64,000 bases of DNA from contig NZ_CP061316.1 of assembly GCF_018688335.1 (NCBI RefSeq), forward strand, positions 434,001-498,000. The letters are read 5' to 3'. The translations under genes and the position numbers were made by a program. This document shows, piece after piece, positions 24,257 through 32,897 of this stretch (positions within the stretch are counted from its first letter, which is position 1; every line of letters begins with the position of its first letter). The DNA comes from Polynucleobacter sp. AP-Jannik-300A-C4 (GTDB taxonomy: Bacteria > Pseudomonadota > Gammaproteobacteria > Burkholderiales > Burkholderiaceae). Under the pieces are notes generated by a model. It was not told where the DNA came from. It saw only the letters and a program-made list of their open reading frames with translations, and did no database searches.

Positions 24257-26377
24257 ATGGGAATCTATTCCTTAACCGATTCAGCAATGGCTGGCTTGAA
24301 TATTGCTCAAGCGGGAATATTGACGACTTCACAAAACGTAGCCGGTACTAGCGTTGAGGGGTACTCACGTCGTAATGCCAATGTCATCATGGATTCACTG
24401 GCGCCAAATTCATTGATGCTGAATGGATCCAGCTTTGCGGTTGAGGGCTTTACACGCCACTACTCATCCCTTATTGGTTCCCAACTCTTAATTCAGCAAT
24501 CTAAATCAAGCTACTCAGATACATTAGTTCAGTACACCAATTCAGTCGACAGTTTAGTTGCCGATAAATCAACCGGCTTAAATACTGCTATTAGTAATTT
24601 CTTTAATGCGATGGGTGCTTACGCGGCAGACCCAACCAATAAAGCGATGGCCGGTGCCATTACAGGTACTGCAAAAGAAGTAGCTCAGCGTATGACCGGC
24701 ATGAGTACTTTAGTGAATCAGATTCAGAGTGATGCACGAACTGCGCTGACAGATACTGTTGCCCAAGTAAATACAATCCTACCGGCACTAGCAGATATTA
24801 ATCAAAAAATTGTCGATGGCAATAGCCCTGGCGTTAGTGCACCTTCAGCAGATCTATTGGATGAGCGCGATCGTTTATTGAGTAGCCTACAGCAATTGGT
24901 TGGCGGTCAAAGCCTAATCAACTCTGATGGCACAGCCACACAGTTAGTAGCTGGCATGCCACTGGTTGAAAGAGCGATTGCAAACAAGGTCACTATCAAT
25001 GCGGACCAGGAGCATGTTGCTTTAACTTTTAATTTACAAAATGGCCCAACTAAAGGCGTGCTCACTACCGTTCAAACTTTGGATGGTGGTCAGGCTGGTG
25101 CCTTGCTCGAATTAAGCAATAATTTTGTCCCTACAGTTCAAAAACGTCTTGATACGATTGCCATGGGATTGGTTAAAGTAGCTAACAGTGCTGCTCAAAC
25201 TAGCTCAGGCTTAGCAACTAATTTAGCAATCTTTGGATTTAAAGTTGCAGATAAAACCTATTCAAGTTTGGCGACCAATGATTTATCTGGGAATTTGCCA
25301 ACCATTGAAAACGAAAATGATTTGTTGGATCTGTATAGCAGTTTAGGTAATGCGATATCTTCCAATAGCGCAGTTAAAGTTGGGAACCTAGTTGGTACCT
25401 ATACAAGCATCAGCTCTTTGACAGCGGGCTCAAATACCTTGGCTGGTGATTACACATTAACCAAGGTAGGCACAAATCAGCTCAATATTTCCGATAGCTC
25501 TGGTAAGAATCAAACGGTCTCTTTGATCACCAGTGTCTCCGGTGGCCTTCAGACAGTTGACTTTAATCAATTAGGCATCACATTGCAGTTGGAAAATTTC
25601 AGTCCAGCATTAAGCGCAGTTAGCTCTAGCAGTGTCGTTAAAGATGGGGCTACAGTTGGAGCGCAAACAATTTCCAATATGGAAGTAGAAAATAATGTTC
25701 AGTCTGGAACTTACACATTTAGTTACAGTGGGAGTCAGGTTACGTTGACCAGTAGCAATGGCGGTAGTCAAACACTGACGCTGGTTGATGGTACTTCTGC
25801 TGGTCAAACTTTAAACTTCACTCAAATGGGAATCTCATTTTCCATGGCGGATACAGGTAGTCCTGTTGAAACAGCAGCAACTATTGCGGCAACACTGAAT
25901 GCCAAAACAATTACGTTGGTAAACGCTGAGGACTCACAGGCTACTATTGCTACAGCTTTAGATGGCCTGAGAGTGAAGGTCAGCGGCATGAGCAATCCTT
26001 TGGTGAATTATGGTTTTAGCGCTGCTAACTTTATCTCTCTAGCGCCTACTAATTTTGCTAGTTACTACAATGGTAATACGCCACTCATTACTTCTGAGAA
26101 GGCGAATGCCACTCAACAGATGAGTGCCGTATTTGGCAGCTCAATCTCCAACTTAGTAAACGAAGTCGGCGTTCAAGTTGCAACCTGGAAGAATGGGCAA
26201 AAAGCTGATTCAGTTGTCCTAGCCAATCTAAAGGCGCAAAGAGATTCTGTATCCGGTGTGAACTTGGATGAAGAGGCTGCCAATTTATTGAAATACCAGC
26301 AGCTTTACACCGCCTCAACGAAAGTGCTACAGGCAGGCAATCAAATGTTCTCAACCCTTTTATCCATCATGAACTAA
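24257..26377 (+). CDS. flgK: Hook-filament junction protein FlgK (HAP1)
   Basis: First hook-associated protein joining hook and filament. The N-terminus (SLTDSAMAGLNIAQAGILTT, SVEGYSRRNANVIM) and C-terminus (NLDEEAANLLKYQQLYTAST) are canonical. It has 706 residues, longer than the Salmonella protein (about 553). The excess lies in the exposed middle, where two related modules of about 65-80 residues occur in tandem (about 376-455 and 475-540). Both contain a GTYT...-strand pattern and end with QTVDFNQLGITL or QTLNFTQMGISF. These resemble flagellin-hook-IN-type repeats. The frame is intact. Confidence 0.95.
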   Translation: MGIYSLTDSAMAGLNIAQAGILTTSQNVAGTSVEGYSRRNANVIMDSLAPNSLMLNGSSFAVEGFTRHYSSLIGSQLLIQQSKSSYSDTLVQYTNSVDSLVADKSTGLNTAISNFFNAMGAYAADPTNKAMAGAITGTAKEVAQRMTGMSTLVNQIQSDARTALTDTVAQVNTILPALADINQKIVDGNSPGVSAPSADLLDERDRLLSSLQQLVGGQSLINSDGTATQLVAGMPLVERAIANKVTINADQEHVALTFNLQNGPTKGVLTTVQTLDGGQAGALLELSNNFVPTVQKRLDTIAMGLVKVANSAAQTSSGLATNLAIFGFKVADKTYSSLATNDLSGNLPTIENENDLLDLYSSLGNAISSNSAVKVGNLVGTYTSISSLTAGSNTLAGDYTLTKVGTNQLNISDSSGKNQTVSLITSVSGGLQTVDFNQLGITLQLENFSPALSAVSSSSVVKDGATVGAQTISNMEVENNVQSGTYTFSYSGSQVTLTSSNGGSQTLTLVDGTSAGQTLNFTQMGISFSMADTGSPVETAATIAATLNAKTITLVNAEDSQATIATALDGLRVKVSGMSNPLVNYGFSAANFISLAPTNFASYYNGNTPLITSEKANATQQMSAVFGSSISNLVNEVGVQVATWKNGQKADSVVLANLKAQRDSVSGVNLDEEAANLLKYQQLYTASTKVLQAGNQMFSTLLSIMN

Positions 26378-26388
26378 GGAGATAAGTC

Positions 26389-27258
26389 ATGACAGTTCGA
26401 TTTAGTTCAAATCAAGTTTTAGATTCTGGTGTTCAGGGAATGGACAATGCTTTAGCTGATGCTATGACCTGGAATAGGAAGGTAACAACTGGTAAGCAGT
26501 ATGCTCAGGCATCAGACAACGCTTATGCAGTTTCTAGAGGTGTGCGCTTAGATTTTGATATTTCACGTCTAGATATGTTCAAGGCTAATCAAAACTTTGT
26601 AGCTAGCTCTCATGCCAATGCTCAAACGCAAATGGATAGCCTAGTGAATGAAATGAATAGCCTAAAGCAGCTATTTGTTCAGTCACAGAGCGGCGCTTTA
26701 AATCCAACGAATTACAAGGCCTTAAAAGTCCAGGCCGAGCAGATTTTGATTGCCATGAAACAGCAAATGACAGCTGAAGATGCTACTGGCAACCCGATTT
26801 TTGGGAATACCGTGAATCAAGTCCAGATTGAGCCTAATGTCATGGTTGAGTCTGGGGTCAAATTTACCGATGCATTTGGATCTGGCGGGGATTTGACCTA
26901 CCCAGAAAATAGTGAGATGTACCTCAATATTCAGAAATTTGTCACTTATTTGGACGAAAAAGGCCAAAATACGGGCTTAACGACTCAAACTGCAGATCAG
27001 GTATCCGCGGGTCTAAATACCTCTTTTGATCAGTTAACAATGGCAGAGCAGCGTAGCGGTGGGATAGCTGCCCAGGTCGACAATGCCAAATCAGCCATGT
27101 CGGCATTTGGGGTTCAAATGGCGGCCGCTCAGTCCGCACTTTTAGATACTGACATGGCAGCAGCCACTGCGTCTTATACTAGAGCCCAAACCTTGTTAAA
27201 CGCTGCCCAGGCAATGTTTGCTAGACTGCAACAAAGTAACTTATTTTCAAAACTATAA
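26389..27258 (+). CDS. flgL: Hook-filament junction protein FlgL (HAP3)
   Basis: Second hook-filament junction protein, a flagellin homologue. The 289 residues have the flagellin-like N-terminal helix (TWNRKVTTGKQYAQASDNAY) and a C-terminal helix (DTDMAAATASYTRAQTLLNA) ending in RLQQSNLFSKL. A perfect AAGGAG ribosome-binding site lies upstream. It closes the canonical flg set and is followed by motA after 18 bp, so the stator genes share the transcript. Confidence 0.94.
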   Translation: MTVRFSSNQVLDSGVQGMDNALADAMTWNRKVTTGKQYAQASDNAYAVSRGVRLDFDISRLDMFKANQNFVASSHANAQTQMDSLVNEMNSLKQLFVQSQSGALNPTNYKALKVQAEQILIAMKQQMTAEDATGNPIFGNTVNQVQIEPNVMVESGVKFTDAFGSGGDLTYPENSEMYLNIQKFVTYLDEKGQNTGLTTQTADQVSAGLNTSFDQLTMAEQRSGGIAAQVDNAKSAMSAFGVQMAAAQSALLDTDMAAATASYTRAQTLLNAAQAMFARLQQSNLFSKL

Positions 27259-27276
27259 AACTGAGTAAATAGAAGT

Positions 27277-28137
27277 ATGAATATCCCAATTGGGTGGATT
27301 ATTGCGATGGCTTGTGCCTTGGGGGGATATGCCCTCCATGGCGGTCATATTATGGTTCTGTGGCAACCAACAGAGGTTCTGACTATTGTTGGTGCGGCTG
27401 TAGGAACGATGATTGCCGCAAACACCCCAACCAATCTGAAGAAAATGTTCTCAGCCTTGGGACGTGCTTTTAAGAACGCAAAGAATGTAAAGCAAAAGTC
27501 TTTAGATCTCTTGTGCTTGATGTTTGAGATTTTGCAAAAAATCAAGCGTGATGGATTGATGTCATTAGAGGGAGATATCGAGGAGCCGGAATCAAGCCCA
27601 CTCTTTGAGAAATATCCCGAGATAATGAAAGATCATCACCTAGTTGATTTTATTACTGACTACTTACGAATGATGCTGGGCGGATCACTGGATGTGATCC
27701 AGATCGAAAGCTTGATGGAGCAAGAGCTTGAGGTGCACCATCATGAGGCTCACATACCAGTTAATGCAGTGACTAACGTAGGCGATGGCTTACCAGCGTT
27801 CGGTATTGTGGCGGCGGTTATGGGTGTTGTGCACACCATGGGCTCAATTGGTTTGCCTCCTGCTGAGTTAGGAAAGCTGATTGGTGCAGCTCTGGTGGGA
27901 ACCTTCTTAGGTATTTTGTTGGCCTATGCATTCGTTTCGCCAGTAGCAAAAGTGCTAGAGCAAAAAGCAGAAGCCGATGGCCGTGCCTACATGGCTATCA
28001 AAGCAATTCTGATTGCCAGTTTGAATAATTTCCCTCCTGCAGCAGCTGTGGAGTTTGGCCGTAAAGTACTCTTTAGCTACCAGCGTCCATCGTTTGCTGA
28101 GCTTGATGAGGGTACCAAAGCAGTTAAAGGAAAATAA
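27277..28137 (+). CDS. motA: Flagellar motor stator protein MotA
   Basis: Inner-membrane stator subunit of the proton-type MotA family (286 residues). Four hydrophobic helices, the cytosolic charged loop that touches FliG (about 70-130), and the conserved VGDGLPAFGIVAAVMGVVHT/GKLIGAALVGTFLGILLAYA helices are visible. The sequence resembles the long MotA group typical of enteric and betaproteobacteria rather than PomA. It is followed by motB after 5 bp. Confidence 0.97.
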   Translation: MNIPIGWIIAMACALGGYALHGGHIMVLWQPTEVLTIVGAAVGTMIAANTPTNLKKMFSALGRAFKNAKNVKQKSLDLLCLMFEILQKIKRDGLMSLEGDIEEPESSPLFEKYPEIMKDHHLVDFITDYLRMMLGGSLDVIQIESLMEQELEVHHHEAHIPVNAVTNVGDGLPAFGIVAAVMGVVHTMGSIGLPPAELGKLIGAALVGTFLGILLAYAFVSPVAKVLEQKAEADGRAYMAIKAILIASLNNFPPAAAVEFGRKVLFSYQRPSFAELDEGTKAVKGK

Positions 28138-28142
28138 GCGGT

Positions 28143-29174
28143 ATGGCTAAGAACGACGCGCCGATTATTGTCATCAAGCGCGTTAAGAAGGGCGGTCACG
28201 GACATCACGGTGGCGCTTGGAAAATTGCTTACGCTGACTTCGTAACGGCCATGATGGCCTTCTTCCTGTTGATGTGGGTCTTGGGGTCCACAACAGCAGG
28301 AGATCTCGCTGGTATTTCCTCTTATTTTCAAAATCCAATGAGGGTATCGCTATCTGGTGGCCAAGGCTCTGGCGATGCTACGCGGATCATCAAGGGTGGT
28401 GGCGACAATATTACGAAAACAGTAGGTGAAGAGTCTCGTGCAGACGCCGATACTGAACAGCGTCGCATTAGTGATTCTTCTGTTACGGATGTTGAAAATG
28501 CCCGTAAAGATAAGACTAAGAATGAGCTTGTCAAAGAAGATATCCAGAAGAAAATTGATGCTGACCCAGAGTTAAAGAATTCCAAAGGTCAGGTATTTAT
28601 GGATATCAATGCTGAAGGCTTGCGTATCCAGGTAGTAGATGAAAAAGGTAAGCCTTTATTTAGTAGTGGTGGTTCTGTTCCTAGCGTATCTGCAAGAAGG
28701 TTATTGCGCATCATTGGAAAATCCTTAAAAGAAACCCCTAATCCAATCCGTATTGAAGGTCATACCGACGCAGTTAAATACGGTAACGGTGAAACGGGTT
28801 ACACAAACTGGGAGCTTTCTACAGAGCGTGCCAACGTTGCTCGTCGAGAGTTGATCGCTGGTGGTTTAGATTCCAATCAGGTTGTTCAAGTGATTGGCTT
28901 TGCCAATACAGTGCCACTGAATCCCGAAGATCTGGCTGACCCATTGAACCGTCGGATTTCAATCACGGTATTAAATAAGAAGCCTAAACAAGAAACCAAG
29001 CCAGTTGTAAGGCCGGTTGAAAAAGTTCCTGATAGCTTGCCAAAGGGAGCTCAAGAGATCCCGCCAAATTTGCGTGCTCCTGCCCAATTCCTGTCGAAAG
29101 ACGCCGCTCCAAAATCCCCTCCAATGGAGATACCTCTTAAGGTAACCCCGTCTTCGGATAAGACAGCGAGGTAA
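28143..29174 (+). CDS. motB: Flagellar motor stator protein MotB
   Basis: Peptidoglycan-anchored stator subunit. The 343 residues have a basic N-terminus (IKRVKKGGHGHHGG), a single span with the ion-binding Asp in AYADFVTAMMAFFLLMWVLG, a plug/linker region and a C-terminal OmpA-like domain (IRIEGHTDAVKYGNGETGYT, NWELSTERANVARRELI). A proline-rich extension (about 285-343) follows the OmpA domain. The next gene starts only 4 bp after the stop, so downstream genes are probably co-transcribed. Confidence 0.97.
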   Translation: MAKNDAPIIVIKRVKKGGHGHHGGAWKIAYADFVTAMMAFFLLMWVLGSTTAGDLAGISSYFQNPMRVSLSGGQGSGDATRIIKGGGDNITKTVGEESRADADTEQRRISDSSVTDVENARKDKTKNELVKEDIQKKIDADPELKNSKGQVFMDINAEGLRIQVVDEKGKPLFSSGGSVPSVSARRLLRIIGKSLKETPNPIRIEGHTDAVKYGNGETGYTNWELSTERANVARRELIAGGLDSNQVVQVIGFANTVPLNPEDLADPLNRRISITVLNKKPKQETKPVVRPVEKVPDSLPKGAQEIPPNLRAPAQFLSKDAAPKSPPMEIPLKVTPSSDKTAR

Positions 29175-29178
29175 GGCC

Positions 29179-29982
29179 TTGTTTAGAGCCTTCGGTTTAG
29201 CCTTTCTCCTTATGGCCTCGATAGGCAGTGATGCATATGCATCAGATGCCAAGACCTCTGCTGTTGACACAGCTTCAAAATCTCAAAAGTCAGCACAAGC
29301 AAATCCAGGTTCTGAGCCTTTTGTGGGCCCTGCCAGTGAGGCTAAAAAGTTATACAGAAAATATAAACGCGCCCATGACAAAACGGTAGTTGCAATTGCT
29401 TGTGTCCGTGATCCAAAGTGTATTGAGCCCGAGGATGAAGTGCTTCGCTATAGCAAAGAGGCTTTAAATATTTTGAATAAGTTAGATGCTCTAGCTGCAG
29501 AGGGTGATATTCAGGCGAATTACTATCGAGGTTTAATTGCCTATGAGCGTGGAAGATATTACGATGCTCAGGCAGAAATCATTACACATCCAGACTTTAT
29601 TTTGAGCGCAAGCGTATATCGCCGTTATGCCAAGGAGCAGTTTCTGATTTCGGAAAAATACTTGAGCGTTCCAGCTAAGGCAATGAATCCATTTGCCTGT
29701 CGCCTTATGGGTGATATTTATAGCTCCACTATTTTGGGTTCGCCACGCAAAGATAAGGCAACTAACTACTATTACACTGCGGCAATAGGATTTTTGGATC
29801 AAGGCAATAAGGTAGAAGGTGCAAAGATGTATATCGCCATGAAAGAAAATGCGAACCCTGCGGACTCTCGTATTGTTCAAGTCTATGCCAAGTTGCATAA
29901 TGAAGAACCTGTGGCAACTTGGAGAAAATTACCCAATGATGTATTGCAAAAAAAGCCACTTAAAAAGTCACAAGAATATTAA
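29179..29982 (+). CDS. Secreted helical-repeat (TPR/Sel1-like) protein
   Basis: Unrecognised protein of 267 residues in the motAB transcript. The start is TTG at 29179, 4 bp after motB, because this gives a complete signal peptide (FGLAFLLMASIGSDAYASD); the first ATG (29212) would cut it in half. The mature part is helical, with a pattern like Sel1/TPR repeats (GDIQANYYRGLIAYERGRYY) and two cysteines (ACVRDPKC). Vibrio MotX is a Sel1-repeat protein of the stator-associated T ring, so a periplasmic motor role is possible, but this is inference from context. Confidence 0.7.
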   Translation: MFRAFGLAFLLMASIGSDAYASDAKTSAVDTASKSQKSAQANPGSEPFVGPASEAKKLYRKYKRAHDKTVVAIACVRDPKCIEPEDEVLRYSKEALNILNKLDALAAEGDIQANYYRGLIAYERGRYYDAQAEIITHPDFILSASVYRRYAKEQFLISEKYLSVPAKAMNPFACRLMGDIYSSTILGSPRKDKATNYYYTAAIGFLDQGNKVEGAKMYIAMKENANPADSRIVQVYAKLHNEEPVATWRKLPNDVLQKKPLKKSQEY

Positions 29983-30009
29983 ATTGGTATTTAACGGAGA
30001 CCAAAGGTC

Positions 30010-30417
30010 ATGAAAGAAAAAATTGAGCTGCTGGTGAGATTGCTTAAAAAAATGCTCTTATTATTTATTTTTCCATTGGTCCTACTGATCTTTTTCTTTG
30101 TTCTTGGAGAGCAGTTTGAAGTTGGTAGACTCTCAGCGGTTGCAAGTTGTGAGGGTAGTATCAATAATGCCGCATGTATTCGTAGTAAGGGATATTTGGC
30201 TAGTTCACCTTACTATCCAGATTTGACACGACGTTACTTTGGTTTATATGCGCGCATGATTGGCGGAGATTTGGGCGCGAGTTATCGCGTAGAACCCCAG
30301 TTACCAGCCCTAAATATCAATAAGAATGCTGATGGCAATCCTGATGAGGATCCAGAGGACGTCGAGGAGCCAAAAGCGGCCCCAACCAAAGATAAGCTGC
30401 CGCCTGCTAAAAAGTAG
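30010..30417 (+). CDS. Small single-span membrane protein, unknown
   Basis: Not recognised. The 135 residues have a basic amphipathic N-terminus, one strong span (about 16-33, LLLFIFPLVLLIFFFVLG), a small periplasmic domain with two cysteines (SCEGSINNAACIRS) and a disordered acidic/Pro-rich tail. It sits between two TPR/Sel1-like envelope proteins downstream of motAB and before flhB. Conservation of this trio next to flagellar genes elsewhere would be informative. A GGAG ribosome-binding element is present upstream. Confidence 0.65.
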   Translation: MKEKIELLVRLLKKMLLLFIFPLVLLIFFFVLGEQFEVGRLSAVASCEGSINNAACIRSKGYLASSPYYPDLTRRYFGLYARMIGGDLGASYRVEPQLPALNINKNADGNPDEDPEDVEEPKAAPTKDKLPPAKK

Positions 30418-30443
30418 TTCATAGAGAGATCTAGGGCTTAGAG

Positions 30444-31037
30444 ATGAGCAATATTCAATGGCATTCGATCATTCGTTTGCCATTGTTGTTATTGGTCAGC
30501 GCCTTTTTGCTGGCCTGCTCTGATTACCAGCGAGCCCGTTCTGCTTATGAGGCTGGTGAATACACCAAAGCATTTCAGATTTTTGAGCGCTTATCTCAAG
30601 CAGGCGATAACCAAGCCCAATATGATTTATCTCAGATGTATCTACAAGGCATTGGAACGCCCAAAAATATAGAGCAGGGCTGGGTCTGGCTTAATCGCGC
30701 TGCAGAACAAGGCAATATCCAAGCGATGCTGGAGTTGGGGGTGCGTTATCAGGCTAGCGCCAGCCTGGAAAATGGTCAGGAAATGGCCTTTCTTTGGTTT
30801 CAAAAGGCAGCGCTGGCGGGAAGCCCCGTGGGGCAGTACAACATAGCCCATTTCTATGAATCTGGAAAGCAGGCCCCTGTAGATTTGGTAAAAGCCTATG
30901 TCTGGATGACGCTGTCCAATAAGAGCGGAAACCCTGCTGCAGCCTCTGAAATGAAGGCTATCAAGGCCAGACTATCCCCGGATGAGCTAGCTAGCGCTGA
31001 TCGAATGATTCAGGAAATCAAAAAGACCTTGCCATAA
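30444..31037 (+). CDS. Sel1-repeat lipoprotein
   Basis: Predicted lipoprotein of 197 residues. The signal peptide ends in a lipobox LLAC followed by SDYQRARSAY. Three to four Sel1-like repeats follow (YDLSQMYLQGIGTPKNIEQG, WLNRAAEQGNIQAMLELGVR, WFQKAALAGSPVGQYNIAHF). Sel1 proteins act as scaffolds in the periplasm. Placement between motAB and flhB suggests a flagellar or stator accessory role, comparable in domain type to MotX, although no direct homology can be claimed. The Sel1 call is firm; the role is inferred. Confidence 0.8.
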   Translation: MSNIQWHSIIRLPLLLLVSAFLLACSDYQRARSAYEAGEYTKAFQIFERLSQAGDNQAQYDLSQMYLQGIGTPKNIEQGWVWLNRAAEQGNIQAMLELGVRYQASASLENGQEMAFLWFQKAALAGSPVGQYNIAHFYESGKQAPVDLVKAYVWMTLSNKSGNPAAASEMKAIKARLSPDELASADRMIQEIKKTLP

Positions 31038-31103
31038 GCTTTCTGGATTCAAATCTAAATCGTTTATCCTCAAACTTCATTGAGTGCCTAGACGGAGTGT
31101 GTG

Positions 31104-32237
31104 GTGGCTGAATCTGGTGATAGTTCCCAGGAAAGAGAGTTAGAACCGAGTGAGCGGAGAATCATACGCGCTCGAGAACAAGGTCAACTACCGCAATCAA
31201 GGGATATCGCCACCTTTGCTTTGCTAACCGTTTTTATTATCTTTTTAATTGCTATTGGTCCTCTTTTGCTTCAGCAACTGGTGCTGATGACTAAATCCAG
31301 TTTTGTTTTTGCTGAACCAATCAAGTTGCTAGATCACATTCAGGAATGGCTTAATGGCCCTTTACTCGTTGTGCTCGGTTTACTGTCTTTGGTTTTTTTG
31401 CCTGTCTGGTTGGTGGGTATATTGGCGCCACTTTCTCTGGTGAATTTTCGTGCTTATTTTGCCCCGAAGTTTGATATGGGCAGGCTAGACTTTATCGCCG
31501 GTCTTGGCCGAATGGTTTCTCTAAATGCACTGACTGAATTAATTAAAAATATCTTAAAGACAGCGCTTGTTTTGGGTATTGGTATTACGTATTTGGTCGG
31601 ACTGTTTGTTTACATTCGCACGATTGTTAGTCAAGATTTTGATTCTGCGCTATTGCATACAAGCTATTTCATTCTCAATGGCTTCTTATTGCTTATGGTT
31701 CCTCTGCTATTGATTGCCGTAGGGGATGCGTGGATGCAGTGGTTTAATTTCCGTAAGCAAATCCGGATGAGCCCAGAAGAAATGAAGCAGGAGATGAAAG
31801 AATCAGAAGGCTCTCCAGAGATTAAGCAGCGTTTACGTCAACGGCAAAGACAAATTGCTTCATCACGCATGATGGCCGCTATCGAGCGTGCTGATGTTGT
31901 TTTAGCTAACCCAGAGCATTACTCAGTCGCACTACGTTACGATATCGAAAAAATGGCTGCACCGATTGTGATTGCAAAAGGGGCCGATCAAATTGCCTTA
32001 CGAATTCAGGAAGTGGCGCGCGAGCACGATGTGCCTATTGCACAAATTCCACCGCTTGCTCGCTACCTATACAGTCAGCTAGAAATTGGTGAAGCAATAC
32101 CCATGTCTTTATTTGAGGCAATTGCCAAAATATTGGCGTGGGCTTATGAGGTGAAAGAGTCTGGAGGGGTAGAGGGTGAAATACCCGAAGTCAGCTTCAT
32201 ACCCGAAGTACTTAAGCCAGGAAAAGCATTGCTTTAA
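31104..32237 (+). CDS. flhB: Flagellar export substrate-specificity switch protein FlhB
   Basis: Inner-membrane export component that switches substrate class after autocleavage. Two adjacent GTG codons (31101, 31104) are available. The second gives better spacing from the GGAG element and the usual MAES N-terminus, giving 377 residues. Four membrane spans lie between about 30 and 210, followed by the cytosolic domain. The cleavage motif is N269-P-E-H instead of N-P-T-H, with the scissile Asn-Pro at the same numbering as in Salmonella (N269-P270). flhA is not adjacent or elsewhere in the window. The 3' end overlaps a convergent lipoprotein gene by 4 bp. Confidence 0.95.
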   Translation: MAESGDSSQERELEPSERRIIRAREQGQLPQSRDIATFALLTVFIIFLIAIGPLLLQQLVLMTKSSFVFAEPIKLLDHIQEWLNGPLLVVLGLLSLVFLPVWLVGILAPLSLVNFRAYFAPKFDMGRLDFIAGLGRMVSLNALTELIKNILKTALVLGIGITYLVGLFVYIRTIVSQDFDSALLHTSYFILNGFLLLMVPLLLIAVGDAWMQWFNFRKQIRMSPEEMKQEMKESEGSPEIKQRLRQRQRQIASSRMMAAIERADVVLANPEHYSVALRYDIEKMAAPIVIAKGADQIALRIQEVAREHDVPIAQIPPLARYLYSQLEIGEAIPMSLFEAIAKILAWAYEVKESGGVEGEIPEVSFIPEVLKPGKALL

Positions 32238-32794
32238 TTCATTACGCTCTTAGCAAATGTGGTTCCGACATCCTCTGGGAAGTAGTAAACCAACATGAGC
32301 TCATTGCGGTTATTTAAGCTGCGACCAATTTGAAAGGCGACTTGACCGCCACCAAAAATATAGGTTTTTGATTTACGAATACCAGCGGCAAATGCGCTCT
32401 CTTGCCCTTCTGAGGGGGTGTAGTCAAGGCCGTATTTGATGGTGAAGCGCTCGATGATAGTATCGGCTACATCCTTATTGAAATAGCCCAGCTCTTTTTT
32501 CATGAGCACTAGACGACCAGCCTCGTTATAAATCAGCCAGATTGCCTCTTCTTTACCATCAACCTTAATTTTGCAGCTAAAAGATAGTTCATAAGCGGTA
32601 CAAGCAAATTTATCCTTAGCCTCTTCCCGAGTCGTATTGAATGGGATTGTTGCGTACTCTTCCATAGGGAGTTTCACAACCTTGGTGTCAGGAAGCCAAA
32701 TCTCGGTCTTCACTTGATCTTCATTTTTTCCGCATGCAGATGCAAGAACTGCTAGGGCGCAAATTATCCATAATTTGAGTGAAGGTAAACGCAT
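32234..32794 (-). CDS. Predicted lipoprotein of unknown function
   Basis: The 186-residue product has a lipoprotein signal peptide (IICALAVLASAC, Cys near 21) and a compact mature domain with one Cys pair (FACTAYELSFSCKI). It does not match a family I know. The gene converges on flhB with a 4-bp overlap of stop codons, leaving no room for an intergenic terminator. On the minus strand it lies 103 bp downstream of the M23 peptidase gene and may be co-transcribed with it. An envelope role is inferred from the lipobox. Confidence 0.7.
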   Translation of the reverse strand: MRLPSLKLWIICALAVLASACGKNEDQVKTEIWLPDTKVVKLPMEEYATIPFNTTREEAKDKFACTAYELSFSCKIKVDGKEEAIWLIYNEAGRLVLMKKELGYFNKDVADTIIERFTIKYGLDYTPSEGQESAFAAGIRKSKTYIFGGGQVAFQIGRSLNNRNELMLVYYFPEDVGTTFAKSVMN

Positions 32795-32897
32795 GGCTAT
32801 AAGCTTTCTAAATGAAGCGAGAATTAAACAGCTACCACTGGAATTACTATACCCGATCTTGATTCTTCGGTATTAAGCATTGTTAGATTTAAATGCT

